From an uncultured Faecalibacterium sp. (GTDB lineage Bacteria; Bacillota; Clostridia; Oscillospirales; Ruminococcaceae), in NCBI GenBank assembly GCA_900539945.1, contig UQDV01000006.1, positions 39,215-103,214 of the forward strand: a stretch of 64,000 bases of DNA. The letters are read 5' to 3'. Position 1 is the first letter of the stretch. Each line of letters begins with the position of its first letter. A program made the translations under genes and the position numbers. Positions 24,215-32,684 of the stretch are shown piece after piece. The notes beneath the pieces were generated by a model that worked only from the letters and a program-made list of their open reading frames with translations, ran no database searches and was not told where the DNA came from.

Positions 24215-25240
24215 ATGGCACAGAACGATATCGGCATCGACCTGGGTACGACTACCATCATCATCGCGCAGGAGGGCAAGGGCGTGGTGCTCAACCAGCC
24301 CAGCGTGGTGGCCATGGACACCCGCAAGAACTCCGTGCTGGAGGCGGGCGACAAGGCCCTGGCCATGGTAGGCCGCACCCCCAACTACATTTCCGCCATC
24401 TTCCCGCTGAAGGACGGCGTCATCAGCGACCACACCATGACCCGGGAGCTGATCTGCCGCTTTGTCAAGCAGGTGTACAGCTCCCATATGGTCAAGCCCC
24501 GGGTGGCCGTGTGCGTGCCCGCCGCCATCACCGGCATTGAGAGCGACGCCGTGGTGGAGGCCGTGGTGGCCGCCGGTGCCCGTCAGGTGTACCTGATCGA
24601 CGAGCCCATCGCCGCCGCCCTCGGCTCCGGCATCGACATCACCCAGCCGGACGGCCGCATGATCATCGACATCGGCGGCGGCACCACCGACATCGCCGTG
24701 CTGAGCCTGGGCGGCAAGGTCAAGGCCACCAGCGTGCGGGTGGCCGGCAACCACTACGATGAGGAGATCCTCAAGCATGTGCGCAACAAGTACAGCATCG
24801 CCATCGGCCAGCGCACCGCCGAGGAGCTGAAAAAGCATGTGGCCTGCTGCCCGCAAAAGACCGATTTCCACGAGACCATGGAGATCAAGGGCCGCAGCCT
24901 GCTCACCGGCCTGCCGGTGCGTGTGAACGTGTCCACCGATGACCTGTACGAGCCGGTGATGATGCTCAGCGAGCAGATCGGCACCGCGGCTCACCAGGTG
25001 CTGGAAAAGACCCCTCCGGAGCTGGCCGGTGACATCTACCGCAACGGCGTCATGCTCACCGGCGGCGGTGCCCAGCTGCACGGCCTGACCGAGTATCTGG
25101 CCCAGGAGCTGAAGGTGGAAGTGACCGTCTCGCCCGACCCCGTCAACTGCGTGGCCCTGGGCACGGCCATGAGCCTTGGCATCGGCGACAAGCTGGAGAC
25201 CGGCTTCACCGACGCCACCCCGCGCATCGGCCGCCGGTAA
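24215..25240 (+). CDS. mreB: MreB/Mbl-type rod-shape actin homologue
   Basis: A 341-residue bacterial actin. The start MAQNDIGIDLGTTTIII was chosen because phosphate-1 (DLGTTT) then falls near the N-terminus as usual, with an AAAGGAA site upstream; the longer frame crosses the terminator. Phosphate-2 is MIIDIGGGTTDIAVLSLGG (about residue 150), the adenosine motif VMLTGGGAQLHGL (about 275), and DEPIAAALGSG is diagnostic of MreB. It forms membrane-linked filaments directing side-wall peptidoglycan synthesis. mreC and mreD do not follow, so this is a solitary copy, perhaps an Mbl paralogue with the main mre operon elsewhere. Confidence 0.93.
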   Translation: MAQNDIGIDLGTTTIIIAQEGKGVVLNQPSVVAMDTRKNSVLEAGDKALAMVGRTPNYISAIFPLKDGVISDHTMTRELICRFVKQVYSSHMVKPRVAVCVPAAITGIESDAVVEAVVAAGARQVYLIDEPIAAALGSGIDITQPDGRMIIDIGGGTTDIAVLSLGGKVKATSVRVAGNHYDEEILKHVRNKYSIAIGQRTAEELKKHVACCPQKTDFHETMEIKGRSLLTGLPVRVNVSTDDLYEPVMMLSEQIGTAAHQVLEKTPPELAGDIYRNGVMLTGGGAQLHGLTEYLAQELKVEVTVSPDPVNCVALGTAMSLGIGDKLETGFTDATPRIGRR

Positions 25241-25284
25241 GAATGTTGCGGAAAAAAAAGAAAATTTGTCCATTTTTGTTGAAT

Positions 25285-25352
25285 TAAATGGGAAAATAAG
25301 GTATACTATTCCCAAATCGTGTTTTCGCGGCCGGTGCCTGCACCGGCTGCGA
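25285..25352 (+). promoter_or_regulatory. Promoter and leader hairpin of the decarboxylase genes
   Basis: TTGAAT, a 17-nt spacer and TATACT (ending at about 25308) precede a GC-rich hairpin CGCGGCCGGTG/CACCGGCTGCG (25327-25352) that lacks a T-tract. The start codon is at 25379. Confidence 0.65.
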
Positions 25353-25378
25353 ATCGTTGAGAAACAGGAGGAAAAACC

Positions 25379-25741
25379 ATGGATTTAGGTTTTGACGTCG
25401 TCGTTACCGTTACCGGTATCGTGCTGGTGTTCTTGATCCTCGTGCTGCTGATGGCGATCATCACGCTGGAGGGCAAGATCTTCGACGGTCTGGGCAAGAA
25501 GAAGGTTGCCGCAAAGGCTGCTGCCTCCAAGCCCGCCGCCCCTGCAAAGCCCGCTGCCCCGGTGCAGCAGGCCGCTGCTCCGGCTCCCCAGGTGGAGGAA
25601 GGCATTCCCGGTGATGTGGTGGCTGCCATCATGGCCGCCATCCACGCAATGGGCAATGGCAAGTACACCCTCAAGGCGGTGCGCCGCGGCACCAACGGCT
25701 GGGGCAAGGCCGGTGTGAACGACACCACGGCCCCGTTTTAA
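25379..25741 (+). CDS. OadG-family (gamma/delta) subunit of a sodium-pump decarboxylase
   Basis: A 120-residue small subunit: one N-terminal membrane helix (residues about 5-30), a Lys/Ala/Pro-rich flexible linker (about 38-75) and a short C-terminal domain (GDVVAAIMAAIHAMG...W) like the gamma, delta or epsilon chains of oxaloacetate, methylmalonyl-CoA or glutaconyl-CoA decarboxylases. Such subunits hold the cytosolic biotin-dependent carboxyltransferase to the membrane beta subunit, which is encoded 15 nt downstream. The biotin-domain lysine motif is absent, so the biotin carrier must be another protein. Which acyl substrate is used cannot be told from these two genes. Confidence 0.8.
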   Translation: MDLGFDVVVTVTGIVLVFLILVLLMAIITLEGKIFDGLGKKKVAAKAAASKPAAPAKPAAPVQQAAAPAPQVEEGIPGDVVAAIMAAIHAMGNGKYTLKAVRRGTNGWGKAGVNDTTAPF

Positions 25742-25756
25742 CACAGGAGGAAGAAC

Positions 25757-26965
25757 ATGACACAGTTTATTGATACTCTGGTCGGTATTTTCCAAAGTTC
25801 CGGCTTTGCACGGTTCGGTGAGCCCGGCGGCTACCTGTACGCGATCATGATCTGCGTGGGCTGCTTTTTGCTGTACCTCGCCATCGTGAAGGAATTCGAG
25901 CCCCTGATCCTGCTGCCTATGGCATTCGGCATGATCCTGGCAAACCTGCCGGGCAGCGGCGTCATCCACATGGAATATTTTGTCGGTGACGGTCTGGAAC
26001 ACCCCCTGTGGGTCCAGATCCTGAACAACGGCGGCCTTGCCGATATGCTTTACATGGGCGTCAAGCTGGGCATTTATCCGCCGCTGATCTTCCTGGGCAT
26101 CGGCACCATGACCGACTTTGCTCCGCTGATCTCCAACCCCAAGAGTCTGCTGCTGGGCGCTGCCGCACAGTTCGGCATCTTTGGTACTTACATGGGTGCC
26201 CGCCTGCTGGCCGCTACCGGTCTGGTGGACTTCACCCAGAAGCAGTCCGCTGCCATCTCCATCATCGGCGGTGCCGACGGCCCCACCGCCATCTTCGTTA
26301 CCTCCCGTCTGGCTCCTGAGCTGCTGGGCTCCATCGCTGTGGCGGCCTACAGTTACATGGCGCTGGTGCCCGTCATCCAGCCGCCCATCATGAAGGCACT
26401 GACCACCAAGAAGGAACGTACCGTCGTGATGAAGCAGCTGCGCACCGTCTCCAAGACCGAGAGGATCATCTTCCCCATCATGGTCACCATCATCGTGTCC
26501 CTGATCGTCCCGGATGCCGCCGTTCTGGTGGGTATGCTGATGCTGGGCAACCTGATGAAGGAGTGCGGCGTGACGGATCGCATCCAGAAGACTGCCGGCA
26601 ATGAGCTGATGAACATCATCACCATCTTCCTGGCCCTGTCTGTTGGCTGCACCACCAGTGCAAACACCTTCCTGAACACCCGCACCCTGTTCATCATCGT
26701 GCTGGGCCTGATCGCCTTCTCCTTCGGCACCGCAGCCGGTGTGCTGTGCGGCAAGGTGATGTACGCCGTGACCGGCGGCCAGGTCAACCCGCTGATCGGT
26801 TCCGCAGGCGTTTCCGCTGTGCCGATGGCCGCCCGTGTGTCCCAGAAGGTGGGCCAGAGCGAGAACCCGCAGAACTTCCTGCTGATGCACGCCATGGGCC
26901 CCAACGTGGCCGGTGTTATCGGTTCTGCCGTTGCTGCTGGTATTCTGATCAACATCTTCGGCTAA
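25757..26965 (+). CDS. Sodium ion-translocating decarboxylase, beta subunit
   Basis: A 402-residue membrane protein matching OadB/MmdB/GcdB, the subunit that decarboxylates carboxybiotin and pumps Na+ outward. The ion-coupling motif with its essential Asp is visible as SIIGGADGPTAIF (about residue 170-182), and the C-terminal NPLIGSAGVSAVPMAARVSQ and HAMGPNVAGVIGSAVAAG segments are highly conserved in the family. Length and hydrophobic pattern are normal. The carboxyltransferase alpha and biotin carrier genes are not in the window. With the Nfn complex it suggests an anaerobe that conserves energy through ion gradients and flavin bifurcation. Confidence 0.94.
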   Translation: MTQFIDTLVGIFQSSGFARFGEPGGYLYAIMICVGCFLLYLAIVKEFEPLILLPMAFGMILANLPGSGVIHMEYFVGDGLEHPLWVQILNNGGLADMLYMGVKLGIYPPLIFLGIGTMTDFAPLISNPKSLLLGAAAQFGIFGTYMGARLLAATGLVDFTQKQSAAISIIGGADGPTAIFVTSRLAPELLGSIAVAAYSYMALVPVIQPPIMKALTTKKERTVVMKQLRTVSKTERIIFPIMVTIIVSLIVPDAAVLVGMLMLGNLMKECGVTDRIQKTAGNELMNIITIFLALSVGCTTSANTFLNTRTLFIIVLGLIAFSFGTAAGVLCGKVMYAVTGGQVNPLIGSAGVSAVPMAARVSQKVGQSENPQNFLLMHAMGPNVAGVIGSAVAAGILINIFG

Positions 26966-26988
26966 GCATTCCCTGAAAAAACAAACGT

Positions 26989-27031
26989 TCCCGTCCGGTG
27001 GTCCTGTACTGCCGGGCGGGTTTTGTTTTGT
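26989..27031 (+). terminator. Terminator after the decarboxylase beta gene
   Basis: CCCGTCCGG pairs with GCCGGGCGGG across a 12-nt loop and is followed by TTTTG-TTTTG. Confidence 0.8.
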
Positions 27032-27063
27032 CACTGTGCAAGCTCTGATAGAGAAGCGTTATC

Positions 27064-27234
27064 TGATAAAGTGACTGATTTCAGACGACACATCGATAAA
27101 AAACTTACTTTATCAGCATGATAAACTGACAGGGGGCTGATAAAGTGACCTCACTTTATCAATCGGGTCACTTTCGCAAGTTGATAAACTGACAAAATTA
27201 AACGATAATAAATTAAATATTTGTCACTTTATCA
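27064..27234. repeat. Iteron-like cluster of TGATAAAsTGAC motifs
   Basis: Plus-strand copies at 27064-27075, 27119-27130, 27138-27149 and 27182-27193; minus-strand copies at 27105-27115 (one mismatch), 27151-27161 and 27223-27234; a half copy at 27167-27174. The copies at 27138 and 27151 form a near-perfect 24-bp palindrome (11-bp arms), and those at 27182 and 27223 form 15-bp arms with one mismatch. The tract is AT-rich against GC-rich flanks. It ends about 235 nt before the pcrA start codon. Operator array, replication-type iterons or a mobile relic are all possible. Confidence 0.8.
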
Positions 27235-27427
27235 TCTGTTCTACTACAGTAGTCAAGCCGTGTGAACCAACCACGGACAGCGCCCTCCCGGCCTGCCGGT
27301 AAAAGCAATTGCACAGCCGGAACCGGGCGGAGGTGGTTCCAGCCCTCCGCGCAGAAAATGGGCCGCAAAATTTCCGCGCAAATGCCGCCTGCAATCGCAC
27401 CGGCTATTCTCAATTTCCTGAAAATGT

Positions 27428-27435
27428 GGTATACT
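27428..27435 (+). promoter_or_regulatory. Extended -10 promoter of pcrA
   Basis: TG-G-TATACT at 27427-27435 with a weak -35 (TTCTCA, 17 nt upstream), about 34 nt before the ATG. The gap 27240-27410 otherwise shows nothing recognisable. Confidence 0.6.
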
Positions 27436-27468
27436 GTTCTTTGACAATAAAAGGAGACAGGGGAACCC

Positions 27469-30141
27469 ATGGCAACAGATCTGACACAAGAATTCTGCGC
27501 TCTGCGCGATACCTATATTGAAAAGCAGTTCGGCCGCCTGAACGAGATGCAGCGGCAGGCTGTGTTTACCACCGACGGCCCGCTGCTCATCCTAGCAGGT
27601 GCCGGCAGCGGCAAGACCACCGTGCTGGTCAACCGCATTGCCAACCTCATCCGGTTTGGCGCGGCCCACGGCTCAAAACAGCTGCCCCGCCCCGCCACCG
27701 AAGAGGACGTCAAGGCCCTGCGCAGTGCCATCATGACCGGCACCGCCGCGCCCGGCTGGCTGGACGGTATGCTGCGGCAGAACGCCGTGCGCAGCTGGAA
27801 CGTGATGGCCATCACCTTTACCAACAAGGCGGCCGGGGAGATGAAGGAGCGCCTGCGCCGGATGCTGGGCGGGGAAGAGGGCGACGAGGTGTTTGCCTCC
27901 ACCTTCCACTCGGCCTGTGTGCGCATCCTGCGCCGCTGGGCGGAGGAGATCGGCTACCCCCGCAGCTTTACCATCTACGACACCGACGACGCCCAGCGGG
28001 TGATGAAGGCGGTGTACAAGGACCTGAACGTGGATGACAAGTTCTTCCCCATCAAGAGCGCCATCAACCAGATGAGCCGCTGGAAGGATCAGCTGGTCAG
28101 CCCGGAACAGGCCCTTGCCAACCCCGCCAAGGACACCAAGGGCGCACTGGCGGCCCGCATCTACGCCGCCTACGAAAAGCGGCTGAAGGAGGCCGGTGCC
28201 TTCGACTTCGACGACCTCATCTACCAGACCGTGCAGCTGCTGGCAGAGCACCCGGACGTGCGGGACTTCTACCAGACCAAATACAAATACCTGCTGGTGG
28301 ACGAGTATCAGGACACCAGTGTGGCGCAGTTCCGTCTGGTGAGCCTGCTCACCGGCCCGGAGCGCAACATCTGCGTGGTGGGCGACGATGACCAGAGCAT
28401 CTACCGCTTCCGCGGGGCTACCATTGAAAACATCCTCAACTTTGAAAAGTGCTACCCCGGGGCAAAGACCATCCGGCTGGAGCAGAACTACCGCTCCACC
28501 TCCAACATCCTGAACGCCGCCAACTGCGTCATCCAGCACAACACGGAGCGCAAGGGCAAGACCCTGTGGACCGATAACGGCGAGGGTGACAAGGTGCAGG
28601 TGTACACCGCCGAGAACGAGCAGGACGAAGCGATGCACATTGCGGACGTCATCGGCCAGCACCTCAAGGCGGGCGGTCATCTGGCCGACCACGCCATCCT
28701 CTACCGCATGAACGCCCAGTCGGCCCCCATCGAAAGCTACTTCACCCGCGCGGGCATCCCCCACAAAATCGTGGGCGGCCAGCGCTTCAACGACCGCAAA
28801 GAGGTCAAGGACATCCACTCCTATATGTCCATCGTGGCCAACCCCCGCGATGACGTGCGCCTGCGCCGCATCATCAACGAGCCTGCCCGCAAGATCGGCA
28901 ACACCACGGTGGAGGTCATTGCAGACCTTGCCGCCCAGCAGGGGGTGAGCATGCTGGAGATCATCGGCCACGCCGACCAGTACGCCAAGCTCAGCCGGGC
29001 TGTGATGCCCTTGCTGAAATTCTGGCAGATCTACCAGAACCTGCAGGATTCGCTGGAGACCAAGACGCTGGACGCCTTTGCCGCCGACGTCATCGAGCGG
29101 ACCGGCTACAAGGCCATGCTGGAAGCCGACGCCGCCAAGGGCCACGAGGACGCCGCCGACCGCCTGCAGAACCTGGGCCAGCTGGTGAACAACGTCAAGA
29201 ACTACTGCGACCAGCACGGCGAGGACGCCACGCTGGAGGGCTATCTGGAAGATATCGCCCTCATCAGCGACATCGACAGCTACAACGAGAGCGCCGACCA
29301 GGTGGTGCTGATGACCATCCATTCGGCCAAGGGGCTGGAGTTCCCCTATGTGTTCCTCATCGGTATGGAAGAGGGCGTGTTCCCCAGCGAGATGAGCAAG
29401 TATTCCGAGGCGGACCTGGAAGAAGAGCGCCGCCTTGCCTACGTCGGCATCACCCGCGCCAAAAAGGAACTGTACATCTCCAACAGCGTCACCCGCATGC
29501 TCTACGGCCGCACCCAGCGCAACGAGCCCAGCCGCTTTTTGCGCGAGATCGAGCCGGAGTACATCGAAGAGACCCGCAGCCCGGTGCTGGAACAGCGTTC
29601 CCGTCTGGGCGGCTGGGGCAGCAGCTACAGCGACACCGTGCCCGGCGGCGCGTCCGGGTACTCCGGGCCTTCCGGCTGGGGCCGCAGCGCCGGGGGCTAC
29701 GGTTCCGGCGGCTATGGTTCCCGCTCCGGCGGCGGTTACCTGAACCGCGAGTACAACGCCGGGGAGCGCAGCGGGTTCGGCTCCGGTTATGCCGGGCGGG
29801 GCACTTCCTCTTCCGGCTACGGTGCCGCCTACGGCAACAGTTCCACCCAGCCCAAGGTGCGTTCGGGCGGGTTCGGTGCCGGGTATTCCGGCGCGGGCGC
29901 AAAGACCCCGGCCGCAAAGATCAGCTTTACCGGTGCACCGGCTGCTAAGGCAGCGCCCGCAGGCTCCAAGCATTACGAGCCGGGCGACATCGTGGAGCAC
30001 AAGGTCTTTGGCCGGGGCACCGTGCTCAAGGTCAAGCCTGCGGCCGGAGACCAGATCGTGGAGATCAACTTTGAAAAGGTCGGCATCAAAAAGACCATGG
30101 CCAATTTTGCGCCGCTGACCAAAATCACAACGGAGGAATGA
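27469..30141 (+). CDS. pcrA: PcrA/UvrD-type 3'-5' DNA helicase with long Gly-rich tail
   Basis: An 890-residue SF1A helicase for DNA repair and replication fork maintenance. The motifs are all present: Q motif LNEMQRQAV, Walker A AGAGSGKTTVLVNRI (about residue 43), Walker B LLVDEYQDTS, motif III VGDDDQSIYRFRGA, motif IV LEQNYRST, motif V TIHSAKGLEFPYVFLIGMEEG (in part) and motif VI AYVGITRAKKEL. The C-terminus (about 840-890) is the RNA polymerase-binding Tudor-like domain EPGDIVEHKVFGRGTVL. Between them residues about 710-830 form an unusually long Gly/Ser/Tyr/Arg-rich region, making the protein some 150 residues longer than typical PcrA. thyX follows within 6 nt. Confidence 0.95.
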   Translation: MATDLTQEFCALRDTYIEKQFGRLNEMQRQAVFTTDGPLLILAGAGSGKTTVLVNRIANLIRFGAAHGSKQLPRPATEEDVKALRSAIMTGTAAPGWLDGMLRQNAVRSWNVMAITFTNKAAGEMKERLRRMLGGEEGDEVFASTFHSACVRILRRWAEEIGYPRSFTIYDTDDAQRVMKAVYKDLNVDDKFFPIKSAINQMSRWKDQLVSPEQALANPAKDTKGALAARIYAAYEKRLKEAGAFDFDDLIYQTVQLLAEHPDVRDFYQTKYKYLLVDEYQDTSVAQFRLVSLLTGPERNICVVGDDDQSIYRFRGATIENILNFEKCYPGAKTIRLEQNYRSTSNILNAANCVIQHNTERKGKTLWTDNGEGDKVQVYTAENEQDEAMHIADVIGQHLKAGGHLADHAILYRMNAQSAPIESYFTRAGIPHKIVGGQRFNDRKEVKDIHSYMSIVANPRDDVRLRRIINEPARKIGNTTVEVIADLAAQQGVSMLEIIGHADQYAKLSRAVMPLLKFWQIYQNLQDSLETKTLDAFAADVIERTGYKAMLEADAAKGHEDAADRLQNLGQLVNNVKNYCDQHGEDATLEGYLEDIALISDIDSYNESADQVVLMTIHSAKGLEFPYVFLIGMEEGVFPSEMSKYSEADLEEERRLAYVGITRAKKELYISNSVTRMLYGRTQRNEPSRFLREIEPEYIEETRSPVLEQRSRLGGWGSSYSDTVPGGASGYSGPSGWGRSAGGYGSGGYGSRSGGGYLNREYNAGERSGFGSGYAGRGTSSSGYGAAYGNSSTQPKVRSGGFGAGYSGAGAKTPAAKISFTGAPAAKAAPAGSKHYEPGDIVEHKVFGRGTVLKVKPAAGDQIVEINFEKVGIKKTMANFAPLTKITTEE

Positions 30142-30147
30142 CACAAA

Positions 30148-30927
30148 ATGATGACAGTTCGTTTGATCGCCCATACCCCGGAGCCGGAAAAGGTGGTGGC
30201 GGCTGCCGCCAAGCTGTGCTACTCCGACGCCCACATCACCGACCTGCTGGACGGCTTGACCGAGGAAAAGACGGCAAAGTTCCTGACCATGCTCAGCGAC
30301 CTGGGCCACGCCAGCCCCATCGAGCACGCCAGCTTCACCTTTGGCATCGAGGGGGTCAGCCGTACCTTGCTGGCCCAGATCACCCGCCACCGCATCGCAT
30401 CCTTCAGCGTGCAGAGCCAGCGCTATGTGCGCCTGGACGATTTCCGCTATGTGGTGCCGCCGGAGATCGAAGCCATCCCGGAGGCAAAGGCGGCTTTCCT
30501 TGAGAGCATGAACGAGGACGCCAAACGCTACCTTGACCTTGCCCACAAGCTGGAAGAGGGCCACGCCGCCCGCCTGATGGCCGAGGGCATGCCGGAAAAG
30601 GCAGCCCGCGCCAAGGCCGGCAAGCAGGCCAATGAGGACGCCCGCTTTGTGCTGCCCAACGCCTGCGAGACGAAAATGGTGGTCACAATGAACGCCCGCA
30701 GCCTGCAGAACTTTTTCCACCTGCGCTGCTGCAGCCGCGCCCAGTGGGAGATCCGCCAGCTTGCCGAGGAAATGTTCAAACTGGTGTACCCGGTGGCACC
30801 CCACATCTTTGCAAAGTCCGGCCCGGCCTGCGTGAGCGGCCCCTGCCCGGAGGGCAAGATGTGCTGCGGCAAAACCGCCGAGGTGCGTGCAAAATATGCC
30901 GCCATCAAGGAAGGTGTTGCCGTATGA
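30148..30927 (+). CDS. thyX: FAD-dependent thymidylate synthase ThyX
   Basis: A 259-residue flavin-dependent thymidylate synthase making dTMP from dUMP with methylene-THF and NADPH. The ThyX motif RHRxxSxxxxSxRY is intact as RHRIASFSVQSQRY (about residue 77-90), and the substrate-binding NARSLQNFFHLRCCSRAQWEIR segment is typical (cited in part). A Cys-rich tail (CVSGPCPEGKMCCGK) near the C-terminus is frequent in clostridial ThyX and may bind metal. Its ribosome site lies in the end of pcrA, and its stop overlaps the tmk start (ATGA), so the three genes form one transcription unit. No thyA was seen. Confidence 0.95.
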   Translation: MMTVRLIAHTPEPEKVVAAAAKLCYSDAHITDLLDGLTEEKTAKFLTMLSDLGHASPIEHASFTFGIEGVSRTLLAQITRHRIASFSVQSQRYVRLDDFRYVVPPEIEAIPEAKAAFLESMNEDAKRYLDLAHKLEEGHAARLMAEGMPEKAARAKAGKQANEDARFVLPNACETKMVVTMNARSLQNFFHLRCCSRAQWEIRQLAEEMFKLVYPVAPHIFAKSGPACVSGPCPEGKMCCGKTAEVRAKYAAIKEGVAV

Positions 30928-31595
30928 GCAAGGGCAAGCTGATCGTCATCGAGGGGCTGGACGGCAGCGGCAAGGCCACACAGGCAAAGCTGCTGGCCCA
31001 GCACCTGGCCAGCCAGGGCCTGCCGGTGCGGGAGGTCACCTTCCCGGATTACGCCAGCGATTCCAGCGCCCTGATCAAAATGTATCTGGCCGGGCAGTTC
31101 GGCTCAAAACCGGACGATGTGAACGCCTACGCGGCCTCCAGCTTTTTTGCGGTGGACCGCTATGCCAGCTACAAGACCGATTGGGGCCGCTTCTACGAGG
31201 AGGGCGGCGTGGTCATTGCCGACCGCTACACCACCTCCAACGCGGTGCACCAGTGTTCCAAGCTCCCGCCGGAGCAGTGGGAGGCGTTTTTGCACTGGCT
31301 GTTCGATTACGAGTTCCATCTGCTGGGCCTGCCCGCACCGGACAGCGTCATCTACCTGCAGGTGGACCCGGCGGTCAGCCAGCGGCTGATGACCGCCCGC
31401 TACCACGGTGACGAGAGCAAAAAGGACGTGCACGAGAAAGATACCGAGTATCTGGCCCGCAGCCGCCGCGCCGCCGAGTATTGCGCGGAGCATCTGGGCT
31501 GGACCACGGTGCACTGCACCCACAGCGACGCCATGCGCAGCATCGAGGACATCCAGGCCGAGGTGCAGGGCATCGTGCTGGGCCAGCTGAAATAA
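30924..31595 (+). CDS. tmk: Thymidylate kinase
   Basis: A 223-residue dTMP kinase converting dTMP to dTDP, directly downstream of the enzyme that makes dTMP. The start MSKGKLIVIEGLDGSGKATQ is set by the four-base overlap with thyX. The P-loop reads GLDGSGKAT, where Ala replaces the usual Ser/Thr after the Lys, a variant found in a clostridial subgroup. The DR(Y/H) motif VVIADRYTTSNAVHQ (about residue 95) and the LID segment ESKKDVHEKDTEYL are present. It is a little longer than the common 205-215 residues. A repeat element follows. Confidence 0.9.
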   Translation: MSKGKLIVIEGLDGSGKATQAKLLAQHLASQGLPVREVTFPDYASDSSALIKMYLAGQFGSKPDDVNAYAASSFFAVDRYASYKTDWGRFYEEGGVVIADRYTTSNAVHQCSKLPPEQWEAFLHWLFDYEFHLLGLPAPDSVIYLQVDPAVSQRLMTARYHGDESKKDVHEKDTEYLARSRRAAEYCAEHLGWTTVHCTHSDAMRSIEDIQAEVQGIVLGQLK

Positions 31596-31639
31596 TTCAA
31601 AGCAAAGGCAGGTGCATCGGGAGTTTCTCTGAGGCAACT

Positions 31640-31761
31640 TCGCCCTCTCCGTCATTGCTTCGCAATGCCACCTCTCCCAAAGGGAGAGGCAAGAAACGTT
31701 GCGGTCAGGTTCTTGGCTCCCCCTTTGGGGGAGCTGTCACCGCAGGTGACTGAGAGGGCGA
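31640..31761. repeat. Paired intergenic repeats A(-) and B(+), outward arrangement
   Basis: Unit A runs on the minus strand (31640-31690) and unit B on the plus strand (31715-31760). Each begins with a short hairpin (GCCTCTCC/GGAGAGG or GGCTCCCCC/GGGGGAGC) and ends in GAGAGGGCG; the outer ends form TCGCCCTCTC/GAGAGGGCGA. The same two units occur at 52777-52888 in the opposite order. They look like non-coding MITE/REP-like elements. Confidence 0.75.
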
Positions 31762-31838
31762 GCCTGCTGACCGATCATACGCCCGGCTGACAGGCCGGAC
31801 ACGCACATAAAATACGATAAGAGGGGGCATCCTGACAG

Positions 31839-32654
31839 ATGTATCGTTTGATGCAGCCATCCGACAAGGCGGCTGTGCTGGCGCTGTGGCAGCGCGAGCG
31901 CGGCGAGTCGGAAGAATTTGCGGCCAACGCCGTGGAGCGTTTTGCAGGGCAGCAGAATGTCTATGTGGCCGAGGAAAATGACGCCATTGCCGCTGTGGCA
32001 CTGGCGGTACCGGTCACGCTGCAGGGGCGGCAGGGCAGTTACCTCTACGGCCTGTGCGGGCAGGGCAGTTTGATCCTGGCCGGCCTGCTGGACTACCTGT
32101 GCGCGCAGCAGAAGCTGCGGGGCGCAGGCTTTACCGTGGCCGTGCCCGCCACCCCGGAGCAGGCCGCTCTGCTGCAGGACAAGGGCTTTGCCCGCGCCTT
32201 TGCATTGCGCTGCCTGCCGCGGGAGGTGGCCCGCAACCTGTGGAGCCAGGCCGAGTTTGACAGCGTTACCGCCAAGAAGCTGTGCGAGCTGCGGGAGAAG
32301 TTCTGGCCCGATACGGTGCAGTTCACCCCGGAGCGCATGGCCGTGGTGCTGGGGGACCTGTATTCCCGCGGGGCCACCATCGTGGCCAACGAGCGGGGCT
32401 ACGGCGTGTACTTCCGCAAGGAGGACACCCTGTATTTCGTGGAGCTCATGGCCGAGGACGACCGCGCCGCCGAGGTGCTCATGGAAGCCGCCCGCGAGAA
32501 GGAAGTCATCGTGGAAAAGGCCGTCATCACGGTGGGTGCCGCCCAGTCTCTGTTCCTGGGGGAGGGCACCCGGCAGGAGTACGGCATGATCCGTTTTGAC
32601 GGGGAGCCCTTTGACGTATCGGAAAGCTATATGCGCCTGATGCTGGAAGGCTGA
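31839..32654 (+). CDS. GNAT-like acetyltransferase domain protein
   Basis: A 271-residue protein whose first half looks like a GNAT fold (MYRLMQPSDKAAVLALWQRE, then a beta strand VYVAEENDAIAAVALAV and a segment LYGLCGQGSLILAGLL-DYL in the place of the acetyl-CoA loop). The usual R/Q-x-x-G-x-G/A pyrophosphate motif is poorly conserved (GLCGQGS), so activity is uncertain. The second half repeats the fold loosely, as in two-domain GNAT proteins. The ATG at 31839 follows AAGAGGGGG. It precedes mltG by 30 nt in the same direction. The substrate is unknown. Confidence 0.6.
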   Translation: MYRLMQPSDKAAVLALWQRERGESEEFAANAVERFAGQQNVYVAEENDAIAAVALAVPVTLQGRQGSYLYGLCGQGSLILAGLLDYLCAQQKLRGAGFTVAVPATPEQAALLQDKGFARAFALRCLPREVARNLWSQAEFDSVTAKKLCELREKFWPDTVQFTPERMAVVLGDLYSRGATIVANERGYGVYFRKEDTLYFVELMAEDDRAAEVLMEAAREKEVIVEKAVITVGAAQSLFLGEGTRQEYGMIRFDGEPFDVSESYMRLMLEG

Positions 32655-32684
32655 GACGCAGAAAAACAACAAAGGAAGGTGCGT

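Noticed and set aside
27673..30804. A 1043-codon minus-strand open frame opposite pcrA and thyX
   Set aside because: It is a GC-driven shadow with His/Gly/Val-rich, low-complexity translation; the plus strand carries all family motifs.
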